The position numbers and the translations under genes are program-made. From the NCBI GenBank assembly GCA_937884915.1, contig CALAAN010000372.1, forward strand, positions 1-9,144: DNA of 9,144 nucleotides. Reading direction: 5' to 3'. Numbering within the stretch: the first letter of the stretch is position 1; every line of letters begins with the position of its first letter. A model generated the notes under the pieces. That model was not told the DNA's origin and made no database searches. It was given only the letters and a program-made list of their open reading frames with translations. The stretch comes from an uncultured Oscillibacter sp. (GTDB lineage Bacteria; Bacillota; Clostridia; Oscillospirales; Oscillospiraceae). Positions 1-6,544 of this stretch are shown here, piece by piece.

Positions 1-194
1 CCGCAAAAGCGCTGGCCACGGCCTACGATGAAGCACCCAGCCACAGCGCGGCGAACGTCCGTTTCTACGAGGGCATCGAGACCGTCGGCATTTACAGCGA
101 CTTCAGCCGCGGCGCGATGGACGCAGCGTTCCATGCGTTTTTTGATGACGGCGGCACGGAGGAGCACAAGCGTTTCTGGGAAAGTGTCACGTAA
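1..194 (+). CDS. 3' end of an unidentified protein (partial, 5' end outside window)
   Basis: An open frame enters from the left edge (first full codon at position 3) and ends at TAA 192-194, giving about 63 C-terminal residues with no internal stop. The visible peptide contains FYEGIETVGIYSDF, then a Phe/Ala-rich stretch, and ends HKRFWESVT. It is mixed in composition, has no membrane segment and shows no Cys or His cluster. I do not recognise the family; the FYEG...IY pattern loosely recalls the C-terminal half of some helix-turn-helix regulators, but that is too weak to name. The gene is supported by the stop codon lying 7 bp before a strong hairpin terminator and by its convergence with the minus-strand operon. 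Confidence 0.6.
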   Translation, partial: AKALATAYDEAPSHSAANVRFYEGIETVGIYSDFSRGAMDAAFHAFFDDGGTEEHKRFWESVT

Positions 195-201
195 AAAATA
201 G

Positions 202-230
202 AACCTGCCTTGCGGCAGGTTTTATTTTTA
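202..230. terminator. Bidirectional intrinsic terminator between convergent genes
   Basis: Perfect 8-bp stem AACCTGCC / GGCAGGTT (202-209 and 214-221) with a TTGC loop. It is followed on the plus strand by TTATTTTTA and on the minus strand (reading leftward) by a T-rich run, the complement of GTAAAAAATAG. It can therefore end both the plus-strand gene stopping at 194 and the minus-strand operon whose last gene stops at 236. Confidence 0.9.
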
Positions 231-235
231 TAGTT

Positions 236-1108
236 TTACAGCCCCAGTTCGACGGCGCGGCGCAGTCTGACCTTACCGTCGAGCGCTTCGTCGATCGTGT
301 GGATCAGCGCCTCGCGGTCGCGGTTGAGCGTGCCGCCGAGGGGGAGGTAGTTCGACGCGTGGTTCGAGCGGAAGACGCTGCCTTCCGAGTCGATGTGCTC
401 CAAAAAGAGGCGCGTTTCGCGCATCAGCTCGGGCGGCTCCATCATCTTGAACTCGCCGCTCGCGATCCAGTCGTGCAGCGGCGTGCCCGAGTAGACGCGA
501 AGCGTCAAAAACGCGATATAGTCGGGATTCATGCGCGATACGGCCTTCGCCGTGTCGATGGCGTGGGCCTGCCAGTCGCCGTTCGCGCCCGCCATGCCGT
601 TGATGGCCGTGACGGAGGTGGCGATGCCCGCCTGCTTGCAGCGGATGGCGTTTAAGACGATCTCCTCAGCCGTGACGCCCTTGCAGAACTTTTTGAGAAG
701 TTCTTCGTTGCCGCTCTCAAGGCCGATATACACGATGCCGAGGCCGTGCTCGCGCAGCGTGCGCAGCTCCTCGTCGGTCTTGCGCATGATGGCCTTGGTC
801 GTTGCGTAGGCCGCCACGCGCTTGCAGGTGGGGAAGTGGTCGCGGATATAGTCGAGAACGGTCAGAAGATAGTCCATCGGCAGGATGAGCGCATCGCCGT
901 CGGCTAAAAAGATCTTCTCGATATAGCGCCCGTAGGCGCGCGCCTCGTCGAGGTCGGAGATCACCTGTTCGATGGGGTTGATGGAAAACTTTTTGTCCTT
1001 GTACATTGAGCAGAACGCGCACTTATTGTGGCTGCATCCGAGCGTACACTGCACGATGAGGCTGCGCGCCTCACTGGGGGGACGGTAAACGGCTCCCGAA
1101 TAATGCAT
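236..1108 (-). CDS. Radical SAM protein with CX4CX2C-type cysteine cluster
   Basis: The 290-residue protein has the cysteine cluster of a radical S-adenosylmethionine enzyme at its N-terminus: Cys21, Cys25, Cys30 and Cys33 within CTLGCSHNKCAFC. The following FLADGDAL and YIGLESG segments look like the beta strands of the partial TIM barrel that carry the SAM contacts. The spacing of the last three cysteines is CX4CX2C, not the usual CX3CX2C; I recall this GCSHNKC.FC pattern from a family of uncharacterised clostridial radical SAM proteins. A conserved-looking C-terminal block is SNHASNYLPLGGTLNRD. No SPASM-like extra cysteine cluster or B12-binding domain is present. It should be cytosolic and oxygen-sensitive; its substrate is unknown. 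It is the last gene of the operon, 20 bp after the thioesterase gene. The ATG at 1108 is preceded by AAGGAGG at good spacing. Confidence 0.88.
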   Translation of the reverse strand: MHYSGAVYRPPSEARSLIVQCTLGCSHNKCAFCSMYKDKKFSINPIEQVISDLDEARAYGRYIEKIFLADGDALILPMDYLLTVLDYIRDHFPTCKRVAAYATTKAIMRKTDEELRTLREHGLGIVYIGLESGNEELLKKFCKGVTAEEIVLNAIRCKQAGIATSVTAINGMAGANGDWQAHAIDTAKAVSRMNPDYIAFLTLRVYSGTPLHDWIASGEFKMMEPPELMRETRLFLEHIDSEGSVFRSNHASNYLPLGGTLNRDREALIHTIDEALDGKVRLRRAVELGL

Positions 1109-1128
1109 CAGGTTTCCTCCTTACAAAT

Positions 1129-1518
1129 TCAGCCGAGCTTGGCCTGGCACTTGTCCATGAAGCGGTCCACGGTGATGACGGCGCGCTGATGCACGCCCTC
1201 ACCGATGAGACCGGCGGTGTCGGTCGCGGTGGCCTTGAAGTCGATCATCTTGCCGTTCGCGGAAATGTCCGTGACCTCGACGGTGACGGTGATCTCCATG
1301 CCGACGGGCGAGGGGGAGACGTGGGAGACCTCGACCTTGGTTCCGACGGTGCTCTTGCCCTCGGGAAGCTCCTGCTGGAGATAGGTAAAGGCGGCGCTTT
1401 CGACCATGGCGACGAGGTACGGCGTGCCGAACACCGGCAGACCGCCGCTGCCGAGTGCGGCAGCGGTCATGTCTTCCGTGACGACTTTTTTGACGGTAAA
1501 AGTATCTCCGATTTTCAT
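1129..1518 (-). CDS. FlK-like hotdog-fold acyl-CoA thioesterase
   Basis: This 129-residue single-domain protein resembles the fluoroacetyl-CoA thioesterase (FlK) branch of the hotdog fold. FlK uses Thr42, Glu50 and His76; here Thr32, Glu40 and His66 sit with identical spacing (8 and 26 residues), in the contexts FGTPYLVAMVESAA and EVSHVSPSPVG. The catalytic set is therefore apparently intact. The protein should be a small cytosolic dimer hydrolysing a short acyl-CoA. Close relatives in Clostridia are often loosely labelled thioesterase or dihydrolipoamide acyltransferase. True fluoroacetyl-CoA specificity should not be assumed, because no fluorometabolite genes are nearby. Its gene starts 23 bp after the permease/binding-protein fusion and ends 20 bp before the radical SAM gene. 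The start is ATG 1518, with AAAGGAG about 10 nt upstream. Its link to polyamine uptake is unclear. Confidence 0.85.
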   Translation of the reverse strand: MKIGDTFTVKKVVTEDMTAAALGSGGLPVFGTPYLVAMVESAAFTYLQQELPEGKSTVGTKVEVSHVSPSPVGMEITVTVEVTDISANGKMIDFKATATDTAGLIGEGVHQRAVITVDRFMDKCQAKLG

Positions 1519-1541
1519 CTTTAAAAAACTCCTTTGCGAAA

Positions 1542-3446
1542 TTACTTGGCAGCTTTGACCTTGATCCAGAGCTTGCTCAGCTCGCGCATGAGCACCTGGT
1601 TGTCGTGGAACATCTCGTCCTTCTCATAGCCGCTGCGGGGAAGATAGGCGGCATTTTCGGCGTAGAGGTCCTCGGACGTGGTCATTTCTTCAAACACTTC
1701 TGCGTTGGGAGAAGTATAACCCACCGTTTCGGTGTTGTCAAATGCGGCTTCGTAGGTGAGCATGTAGTTGATGAATTCGTTGGCGAGCTTGGGGTTCTCG
1801 GCATTCTTGGGAATAACCATCGCGTCGCACCAGATGTTCGTGCCCTGATTCGGCATGCAGAAGCTCATATCCTCGTTCTCGTCGAGGATGACGGTCGCGT
1901 CGCCGGAGTAGACGACGGCGATATCCTTGTAGCCGTTTATCATTCCGTCGATGACCTCGTCGGTCACGTAGACGGGGGACATGGTGTTGTTCATCTGCAA
2001 GAGCCACTCATAGGCGTCGTTGATCTCATCGGGGTCCTCGGTGTTCATCGAGTAGCCCAGCGCCTTGAACGCCATCATAAACGAGTCGCGCTCGGAGTCG
2101 TAGATGTAGATGTGACCGGCGTAGTCGGTGTTGCGCAGGATCTCCCAGCCCTCGCTCTCGACGACGGCGGGATCGACATTCTCGTGGTTATAAACGAGGC
2201 CGACGCTGCCCCAGAAGTAAGGGATGGAGTACGTGTTGTCGGGGTCGTAGCTCATGCCGCGCACGGCGTCGGACATGTTCTCCATGTTGGGGATCATGCT
2301 CTTGTCGAGCGGCTGGAGGAAGTCCTCGTTCATCAGGCGTTCGATCATGTAGTCGGACGGAATGATGACGTCGTAGCGGTCGCCGGCCATGAGCTTGGTG
2401 TACATCATTTCGTTCGAGTCGAAGTTCTCGACGATAACGCGCACGCCGTACTGCTTTTCAAAGTCGGAGATGACATTCTCGCCGAGGTATTCGCCGGGGA
2501 GATAGAGCTTCAAAACGTTGCTGCCATACTTCTCGACGGCCGCGGCGCTCTTGTGCTGCTGGGAAAGGCTCGCGCCCACGGTGCCGCCGAGGATGGCCAG
2601 CACCAGCACGGCGGCGACGGCAGCCATGGCCTTGCGGCTCATACCGCGGGACGCCTTGCCGTCTTTCTCGCGCTTTTCGCGCACGATCGGCACGATGTTC
2701 ACGACGCCGAGCACCAGCGTAATGAGAAGGATAACAATGGTAGAAAGGGCGTTGATGGACGGATTGACGCGCTTGGACATCGTGTAGACGAGAATCGAAA
2801 TGTTGTTGACGCCGTTGCCCGTCGTGAAGTACGAGATGACGAAATCGTCAAAGCTCATCGTGAACGCGATGAGCGCGCCGGAAACGATACCCGGCTTGAT
2901 CTGTGGTACGATGACCTTCGTGAGCGCCTGAAACGGCGTTGCGCCAAGGTCCATCGCTGCATCGATGAGGTTGGGGTCGAGCGAGCGGAGCTTCGGCGTA
3001 ACGGAGAGCATGACGTAGGGGATACAGAACATGATATGCGCGATGAGCAGCGTGCCGAAGCCTTTTTTGACCGTGAGGACGCTGAAAAACATCAGAAGCG
3101 AGATGGCCGTGACGATATCGGGGTTCATCACGGGCAGGTCGTTGATGCGCTCGACCATCTTCTGCACGACCTTTTTCGACTTGGATAAGCCGATGGCAGT
3201 GATCGTGCCGACGACTGTGGCTACGACCGTGGCGATGACGGCGATGATGACCGTGTAGAGCACGGCCTCCATCATCGTCGAGTCGGCGAACATCTTTTCG
3301 TACCAGCGGAGCGAGAATCCGCCGAACTTTGTCAGCGAGCGGGAATCGTTGAACGAAAAGACGATGATATAGAGGATGGGGAGGTAGAAGAAGAGCATCG
3401 TGAGCGTCAGGATGATCTTCGAGCCGACGGAGGTTTTCTTTTTCAT
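1542..3446 (-). CDS. potCD: PotC-PotD fusion: polyamine ABC permease joined to substrate-binding protein
   Basis: The 634-residue protein joins two normally separate subunits of the spermidine/putrescine importer. Residues 1 to about 256 are a PotC-type permease with about six membrane segments and the EAA coupling loop at about 161-187 (DAAMDLGATPFQAL...). A charged linker (256-272) leads to a seventh hydrophobic segment (about 273-294), then a PotD-type periplasmic-binding domain (about 310-634). Compared with E. coli PotD, the equivalents of Tyr37 (Tyr320), Ser83 and Tyr85 (Ser364, Tyr366), Trp255 and Asp257 (Trp539, Asp541) and Tyr293 (Tyr577) are recognisable. Trp34 appears replaced by Pro317 and Trp229 by Tyr513, so the exact polyamine preferred is uncertain. 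There is no lipobox cysteine. With six segments and both permease termini inside, the seventh carries the binding domain outside. ATG 3446 follows AAAGGAG and lies 7 bp after potB. Confidence 0.93.
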   Translation of the reverse strand: MKKKTSVGSKIILTLTMLFFYLPILYIIVFSFNDSRSLTKFGGFSLRWYEKMFADSTMMEAVLYTVIIAVIATVVATVVGTITAIGLSKSKKVVQKMVERINDLPVMNPDIVTAISLLMFFSVLTVKKGFGTLLIAHIMFCIPYVMLSVTPKLRSLDPNLIDAAMDLGATPFQALTKVIVPQIKPGIVSGALIAFTMSFDDFVISYFTTGNGVNNISILVYTMSKRVNPSINALSTIVILLITLVLGVVNIVPIVREKREKDGKASRGMSRKAMAAVAAVLVLAILGGTVGASLSQQHKSAAAVEKYGSNVLKLYLPGEYLGENVISDFEKQYGVRVIVENFDSNEMMYTKLMAGDRYDVIIPSDYMIERLMNEDFLQPLDKSMIPNMENMSDAVRGMSYDPDNTYSIPYFWGSVGLVYNHENVDPAVVESEGWEILRNTDYAGHIYIYDSERDSFMMAFKALGYSMNTEDPDEINDAYEWLLQMNNTMSPVYVTDEVIDGMINGYKDIAVVYSGDATVILDENEDMSFCMPNQGTNIWCDAMVIPKNAENPKLANEFINYMLTYEAAFDNTETVGYTSPNAEVFEEMTTSEDLYAENAAYLPRSGYEKDEMFHDNQVLMRELSKLWIKVKAAK

Positions 3447-3453
3447 GCGCTTC

Positions 3454-4293
3454 TCACTCCTTTCCCTGCGAGGCGACCTGGACGTCCGCCTTGCGTGTCA
3501 GCCACATCGAGATCATGATGATGACCGCCATGATGAGCGAGATGGCCGAGCCAAAGTTCCAGTCGCCGGTGGTGAGGAACTGCGTTTCGATGATGTTGCC
3601 GACGAGGACGTACTGTCCGCCGCCGAGGAGCTTCGGGATGAAGAAGCTCGACACCGCGGGCAGGAACACGAGCGTAATGCCGGAGATGACGCCGGGAAGC
3701 GAGAGCGGCAGCGTGACGCGCAGGAAGGCCTGCACCGGCGTCGCGCCGAGGTCGCTCGCGGCCTCGAGCAGGCTCTTGTCCATCTTGGCAAGGGACGTGT
3801 GGATCTGCAGGATCATAAAGGGAATGAAGTTATACACCATGCCGAGAATAACGGCAAAGCTCGTATGGATCATCGACACGGGGCCGATGCCGAACCACGA
3901 GAGGATGGTGTTGAGCACGCCTTCGTCCTGTAAAATGCCCATCCACGCATAGGTGCGCACCAGCATGTTGACCCACGTCGGCATGGTGATGAGCAGGATC
4001 AAGATCGTGTTGCTGCGGCCGCCGCGCTGCGCGATGACATAGGCGATGGGGTAGCCGAGCACGACGCAGATGAGCGTTGTGATGAGCGCGATATAGAGCG
4101 AGCGCAGGAGCACGTCCATAAAGACCTTGTCCGTGACAAAACGGGCGAAGTTTTCAAAGGTGAACTGGAACGTCAGCACCGAGTTTCCCGAGGTTGTGAA
4201 AGCATAGAGCACGATCAGAAGCATCGGCACCACGATGATCGCGATGATCCACGCGATATACGGGTAAGTCATGGAACGAAAGCTCTTCACCAC
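3454..4293 (-). CDS. potB: PotB-type polyamine ABC transporter permease
   Basis: The 279-residue integral membrane protein has about six hydrophobic segments (approximately 13-33, 63-87, 95-119, 143-165, 202-222, 248-265). Its EAA coupling loop is at about 175-202 (LLEAASDLGATPVQAFLRVTLP), which docks on the ATPase. It matches PotB, the partner of PotC, and should form a PotB-PotC heterodimer with the fusion protein encoded next. The start overlaps the end of potA: GTG 4293 and a second in-frame GTG at 4290 lie across potA's TGA (4289-4287), so translation is probably coupled. AAGGAGG in the end of potA is 4 nt before the first GTG and 7 nt before the second; the spacing favours the second (278 residues), but the first cannot be excluded. 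Confidence 0.93.
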   Translation of the reverse strand: MVKSFRSMTYPYIAWIIAIIVVPMLLIVLYAFTTSGNSVLTFQFTFENFARFVTDKVFMDVLLRSLYIALITTLICVVLGYPIAYVIAQRGGRSNTILILLITMPTWVNMLVRTYAWMGILQDEGVLNTILSWFGIGPVSMIHTSFAVILGMVYNFIPFMILQIHTSLAKMDKSLLEAASDLGATPVQAFLRVTLPLSLPGVISGITLVFLPAVSSFFIPKLLGGGQYVLVGNIIETQFLTTGDWNFGSAISLIMAVIIMISMWLTRKADVQVASQGKE

Positions 4294-5876
4294 TGGCCCT
4301 CCTTCTTCATCACGTGGATGTCCTCGGGACGGAAGACAAGGCCGACCTGCTCGCCCTCTTCAAAGGCGTGGGTGGTGGAGACCTTGTACTCGTAGCCCTC
4401 GGTGGAGAAGGTCACGTCGTAAACGCCCGGGGTGATGGTCTCGGGGTCAAAGTCGTACTTGACGTCCGTGATCTCGACCTGCTCGCCGTCTTCGAGGGAC
4501 CACGCCGACGCGCTGGCCCAAGTCTCAAGGTCGGTGTCGAGCGCGATGCTCTCCTGGATGTCCTCGACCTTTTTGAAGAAGTTCATCGCGTAAATTTCTT
4601 CCTGATAGACCTTGCTCTCGACGCGGTTCTGCGCCACGACGAGCACCTTGACGGTGATGGACGTGCCGTTCGCGGTGGCGAAGGTCACGGTGTAGTTGCC
4701 GGTCTCTGGCTTGATGTCGTATTCGACGGTCTTGATGGAGATGGGCTCCTCGGTCTCGGCGTCCCACGCCTCGGCGGAGGCAAGGGCGACGACCTTGGCG
4801 TCGTCGAGCTCTTCGACGTCCTCGACGTCGAGCAGGAACGCGTTCGCGCTGATCTTTTCGCCCTTTTCCTCGTTGTAAACGGGGCGGTCCTGCGAGACCT
4901 GCATCTTCACGGTGATGGACGTACCGACGCGGGTCTCGACCATCGTTTCATAGTGCATGCCCTTGAAGAGCTGGGACTTGACCGTGCCCTTGAGCATACC
5001 CTCGGCGCGGGGGACGATGTCGAGGTGCTCGGGGCGGATGACGACGTCGACCTTTTCATTCTTGTTGTAACCGCGGGCCCGGCAGGCGAACTTCTTGTCC
5101 TCGAACATGACAAGGTCGTCCTCGAGCATGACGCCGTCGATGATGTTCGTCTCGCCGATGAATTTGGCGACGAATTCGTTGACGGGGTTGCGGTAGATTT
5201 CAGTCGGCGTGCCGATCTGCTGAATTTCACCCGCGTTCATGACGACGATCTTGTCGGACATCGTCAGCGCCTCTTCCTGGTCGTGCGTGACAAAGATGAA
5301 CGTGATGCCGACCTCCTGCTGGATGTATTTGAGCTCCTGCTGCATCTCCTTGCGGAGCTTTAAGTCGAGCGCGCCAAGCGGCTCATCGAGCAGCAGCACA
5401 TTCGGCTCGTTGACGAGCGCGCGGGCGATGGCGATGCGCTGCTGCTGGCCGCCGGAGAGCTCGGTCACGTTGCGGTGGGCGTAGTCCTCGAGGCTCACCA
5501 GGCGCAGCATACGCATGACCTTCTGCTCGATGACGTCCTTCGGCTCCTTTTTGAGCGTCAGGCCGAAGGCGATGTTGTCGTACACGTCCATGTGGGGGAA
5601 GAGGGCGTACTTCTGGAAGACGGTGTTGATTTCGCGCTTGTAGGGCGGGATGTTGACGATGTCCTCGCCGTCGAAGAGCACCTTGCCCTCGCTCGGCTGC
5701 AAAAAGCCGCCGAGGATACGCAGTAGCGTCGTCTTGCCGCAGCCAGAGGGGCCGAGCAGCGTGACGAACTCGTTTTCGTAAATGTCAAGCGAGACGCCCT
5801 TGAGAACGACCTGACCGTCCTCGAAGCTCTTGACGATGTTCTTGAATTGAATGATCTTTTTCTTTTCTTCGGCCAT
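4287..5876 (-). CDS. potA: PotA-type polyamine ABC transporter ATPase with interrupted TOBE domain
   Basis: ATP-hydrolysing subunit of the spermidine/putrescine importer. Counting from ATG 5876 (529 residues), Walker A GPSGCGKT is at 42-49, Q-loop Gln88, signature LSGGQQQR at 140-147, Walker B VLLLDE at 160-165 and switch His198; all look intact. The C-terminal TOBE domain begins at about 276 (VDVVIRPEHLDIV, then LFKGMHYETMVE) and finishes at about 493-523 (YEYKVSTTHAFEEGEQVGLVFRPEDIHVMKK). Between these halves lies an insertion of about 176 residues made of two related beta-rich modules. PotA proteins are usually about 350-380 residues, so the insertion explains the excess length. A GTG at 5891 would add five residues, but GAGG about 9 nt before the ATG and the typical MAEEKKKIIQFKN opening favour 5876. 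It begins 33 bp after the regulator gene and overlaps potB by 7 bp. Confidence 0.93.
   Translation of the reverse strand: MAEEKKKIIQFKNIVKSFEDGQVVLKGVSLDIYENEFVTLLGPSGCGKTTLLRILGGFLQPSEGKVLFDGEDIVNIPPYKREINTVFQKYALFPHMDVYDNIAFGLTLKKEPKDVIEQKVMRMLRLVSLEDYAHRNVTELSGGQQQRIAIARALVNEPNVLLLDEPLGALDLKLRKEMQQELKYIQQEVGITFIFVTHDQEEALTMSDKIVVMNAGEIQQIGTPTEIYRNPVNEFVAKFIGETNIIDGVMLEDDLVMFEDKKFACRARGYNKNEKVDVVIRPEHLDIVPRAEGMLKGTVKSQLFKGMHYETMVETRVGTSITVKMQVSQDRPVYNEEKGEKISANAFLLDVEDVEELDDAKVVALASAEAWDAETEEPISIKTVEYDIKPETGNYTVTFATANGTSITVKVLVVAQNRVESKVYQEEIYAMNFFKKVEDIQESIALDTDLETWASASAWSLEDGEQVEITDVKYDFDPETITPGVYDVTFSTEGYEYKVSTTHAFEEGEQVGLVFRPEDIHVMKKEGQW
4401..4928 (-). repeat. Two tandem Ig-like modules inserted within PotA
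   Basis: Inside potA, residues 317-402 (4928-4671) and 403-492 (4670-4401) are diverged copies of one module. Both start GTSITVK. Each then has an IxAxxF-like segment with VED, an Ala-rich segment ending in AW (SAEAW, SASAW), a VxYDxxPE strand and a GxYxVTFxT end. The 21 bp encoding the two GTSITVK motifs differ at only two positions. The pattern resembles the Ig-like repeats found in surface proteins of Gram-positive bacteria (family knowledge). The reading frame is continuous through both copies. Confidence 0.85.
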
Positions 5877-5909
5877 TTCCGATATCCTCACAATTTTATA
5901 GAATAGTAG

Positions 5910-6443
5910 TTAAAAAAGCGGGGGCGTGCAGACCCAGAGGATGCGCGCGGTCGTCTTGCGCTCGTTTTTGAGGGAATGAAACGTTTTGCCGTGGAGATAG
6001 AACGTTTCGCCGCGGCGCACGACGCTGCGCTCGCCGTCGCACTCTAAAATGACGCTGCCGTCGAGCACGTAGCCGAACTCCTCACCGTTGTGCGGCTCGA
6101 CCTCAAATGATTCACCGCCGGCGGGAAGCTCCAATAAAATGGGCTCCATCTGGTTTTTCTGCGTGTTGGGAACGATCCAGTTGACGGTGCAGTTTTCGCG
6201 CTCGTCGACGAAAAAGTCTTCGGAGCGGAAGACGAACTGGTCGTTTTTGTCCTCCTGAAAGAATTCCGAGAGGTTGGTGCCGAGGGCCTCGAGGATATCG
6301 CTGAGCGAGTCGATCGAGGGGGAGGTGAGGTCGCGCTCTAACTGGGACAAAAACCCCTTTGTGAGCTCGCTTCGGCTAGCAAGCTCCTCCAGAGTCAGTC
6401 CCTGTCGCGTTCGCAGCTGCTTGATCTTATTGCCAATGTCCAT
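5910..6443 (-). CDS. XRE-cupin transcriptional regulator (PuuR-like), likely controls the pot operon
   Basis: The 177-residue protein pairs an N-terminal Cro/C1-type helix-turn-helix (about residues 4-60: IKQLRTRQGLTLEELA, then SELTKGFLSQLERD) with a C-terminal cupin barrel (about 100-177). The cupin motif PHNGEEFGYVLDG includes His118 and Glu121, and a later histidine, His156, lies in KTFHSL. This is the architecture of E. coli PuuR and of regulators often found beside polyamine ABC transporters; the cupin usually senses the small-molecule ligand. As first gene of the operon it probably autoregulates and senses intracellular polyamines (inference). ATG 6443 is chosen because GAGGAGG lies 7 nt upstream; the GTG at 6449 would leave only 1 nt. 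The upstream palindrome at 6545-6568 is a candidate operator. Confidence 0.9.
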   Translation of the reverse strand: MDIGNKIKQLRTRQGLTLEELASRSELTKGFLSQLERDLTSPSIDSLSDILEALGTNLSEFFQEDKNDQFVFRSEDFFVDERENCTVNWIVPNTQKNQMEPILLELPAGGESFEVEPHNGEEFGYVLDGSVILECDGERSVVRRGETFYLHGKTFHSLKNERKTTARILWVCTPPLF

Positions 6444-6502
6444 ACACACGCCTCCTCGTTCGATATACTAAACTTTTGGTCAGTTTTTGCTAAACCGAGA
6501 CT

Positions 6503-6530
6503 ATTATACACAGCACGTGCAAAATTGCAA
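6503..6530 (-). promoter_or_regulatory. Sigma-A-type promoter of the pot operon
   Basis: Reading the minus strand, TTGCAA (6530-6525) is followed after 16 nt by a perfect TATAAT (6508-6503). Transcription should start near 6496, leaving a leader of about 50 nt before ATG 6443. This is the only strong promoter seen upstream of the six minus-strand genes. Confidence 0.82.
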
Positions 6531-6544
6531 GAGTATATTTAACA

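Noticed and set aside
2640..2680. A hidden frameshift or missed stop separating potC from potD
   Set aside because: The frame is continuous through a well-formed linker and hydrophobic segment, with no abrupt change of frame or composition, and no good ribosome binding site precedes Met269.
1605..3188. A 527-codon open frame on the plus strand opposite potCD
   Set aside because: It is antisense to a clearly recognisable transporter gene. Its translation is a monotonous Val/Asp/His/Arg-rich string with no known motif, which is what GC-biased codon use produces on the opposite strand.
4314..5363. A 349-codon plus-strand open frame opposite potA
   Set aside because: It is the antisense shadow of potA, with Leu/Val/Asp-rich low-complexity translation and no ribosome binding site or promoter.
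5877..5891. GTG at 5891 as the potA start
   Set aside because: It would place the start upstream of the evident GAGG site; ATG 5876 has proper spacing and a typical PotA opening.
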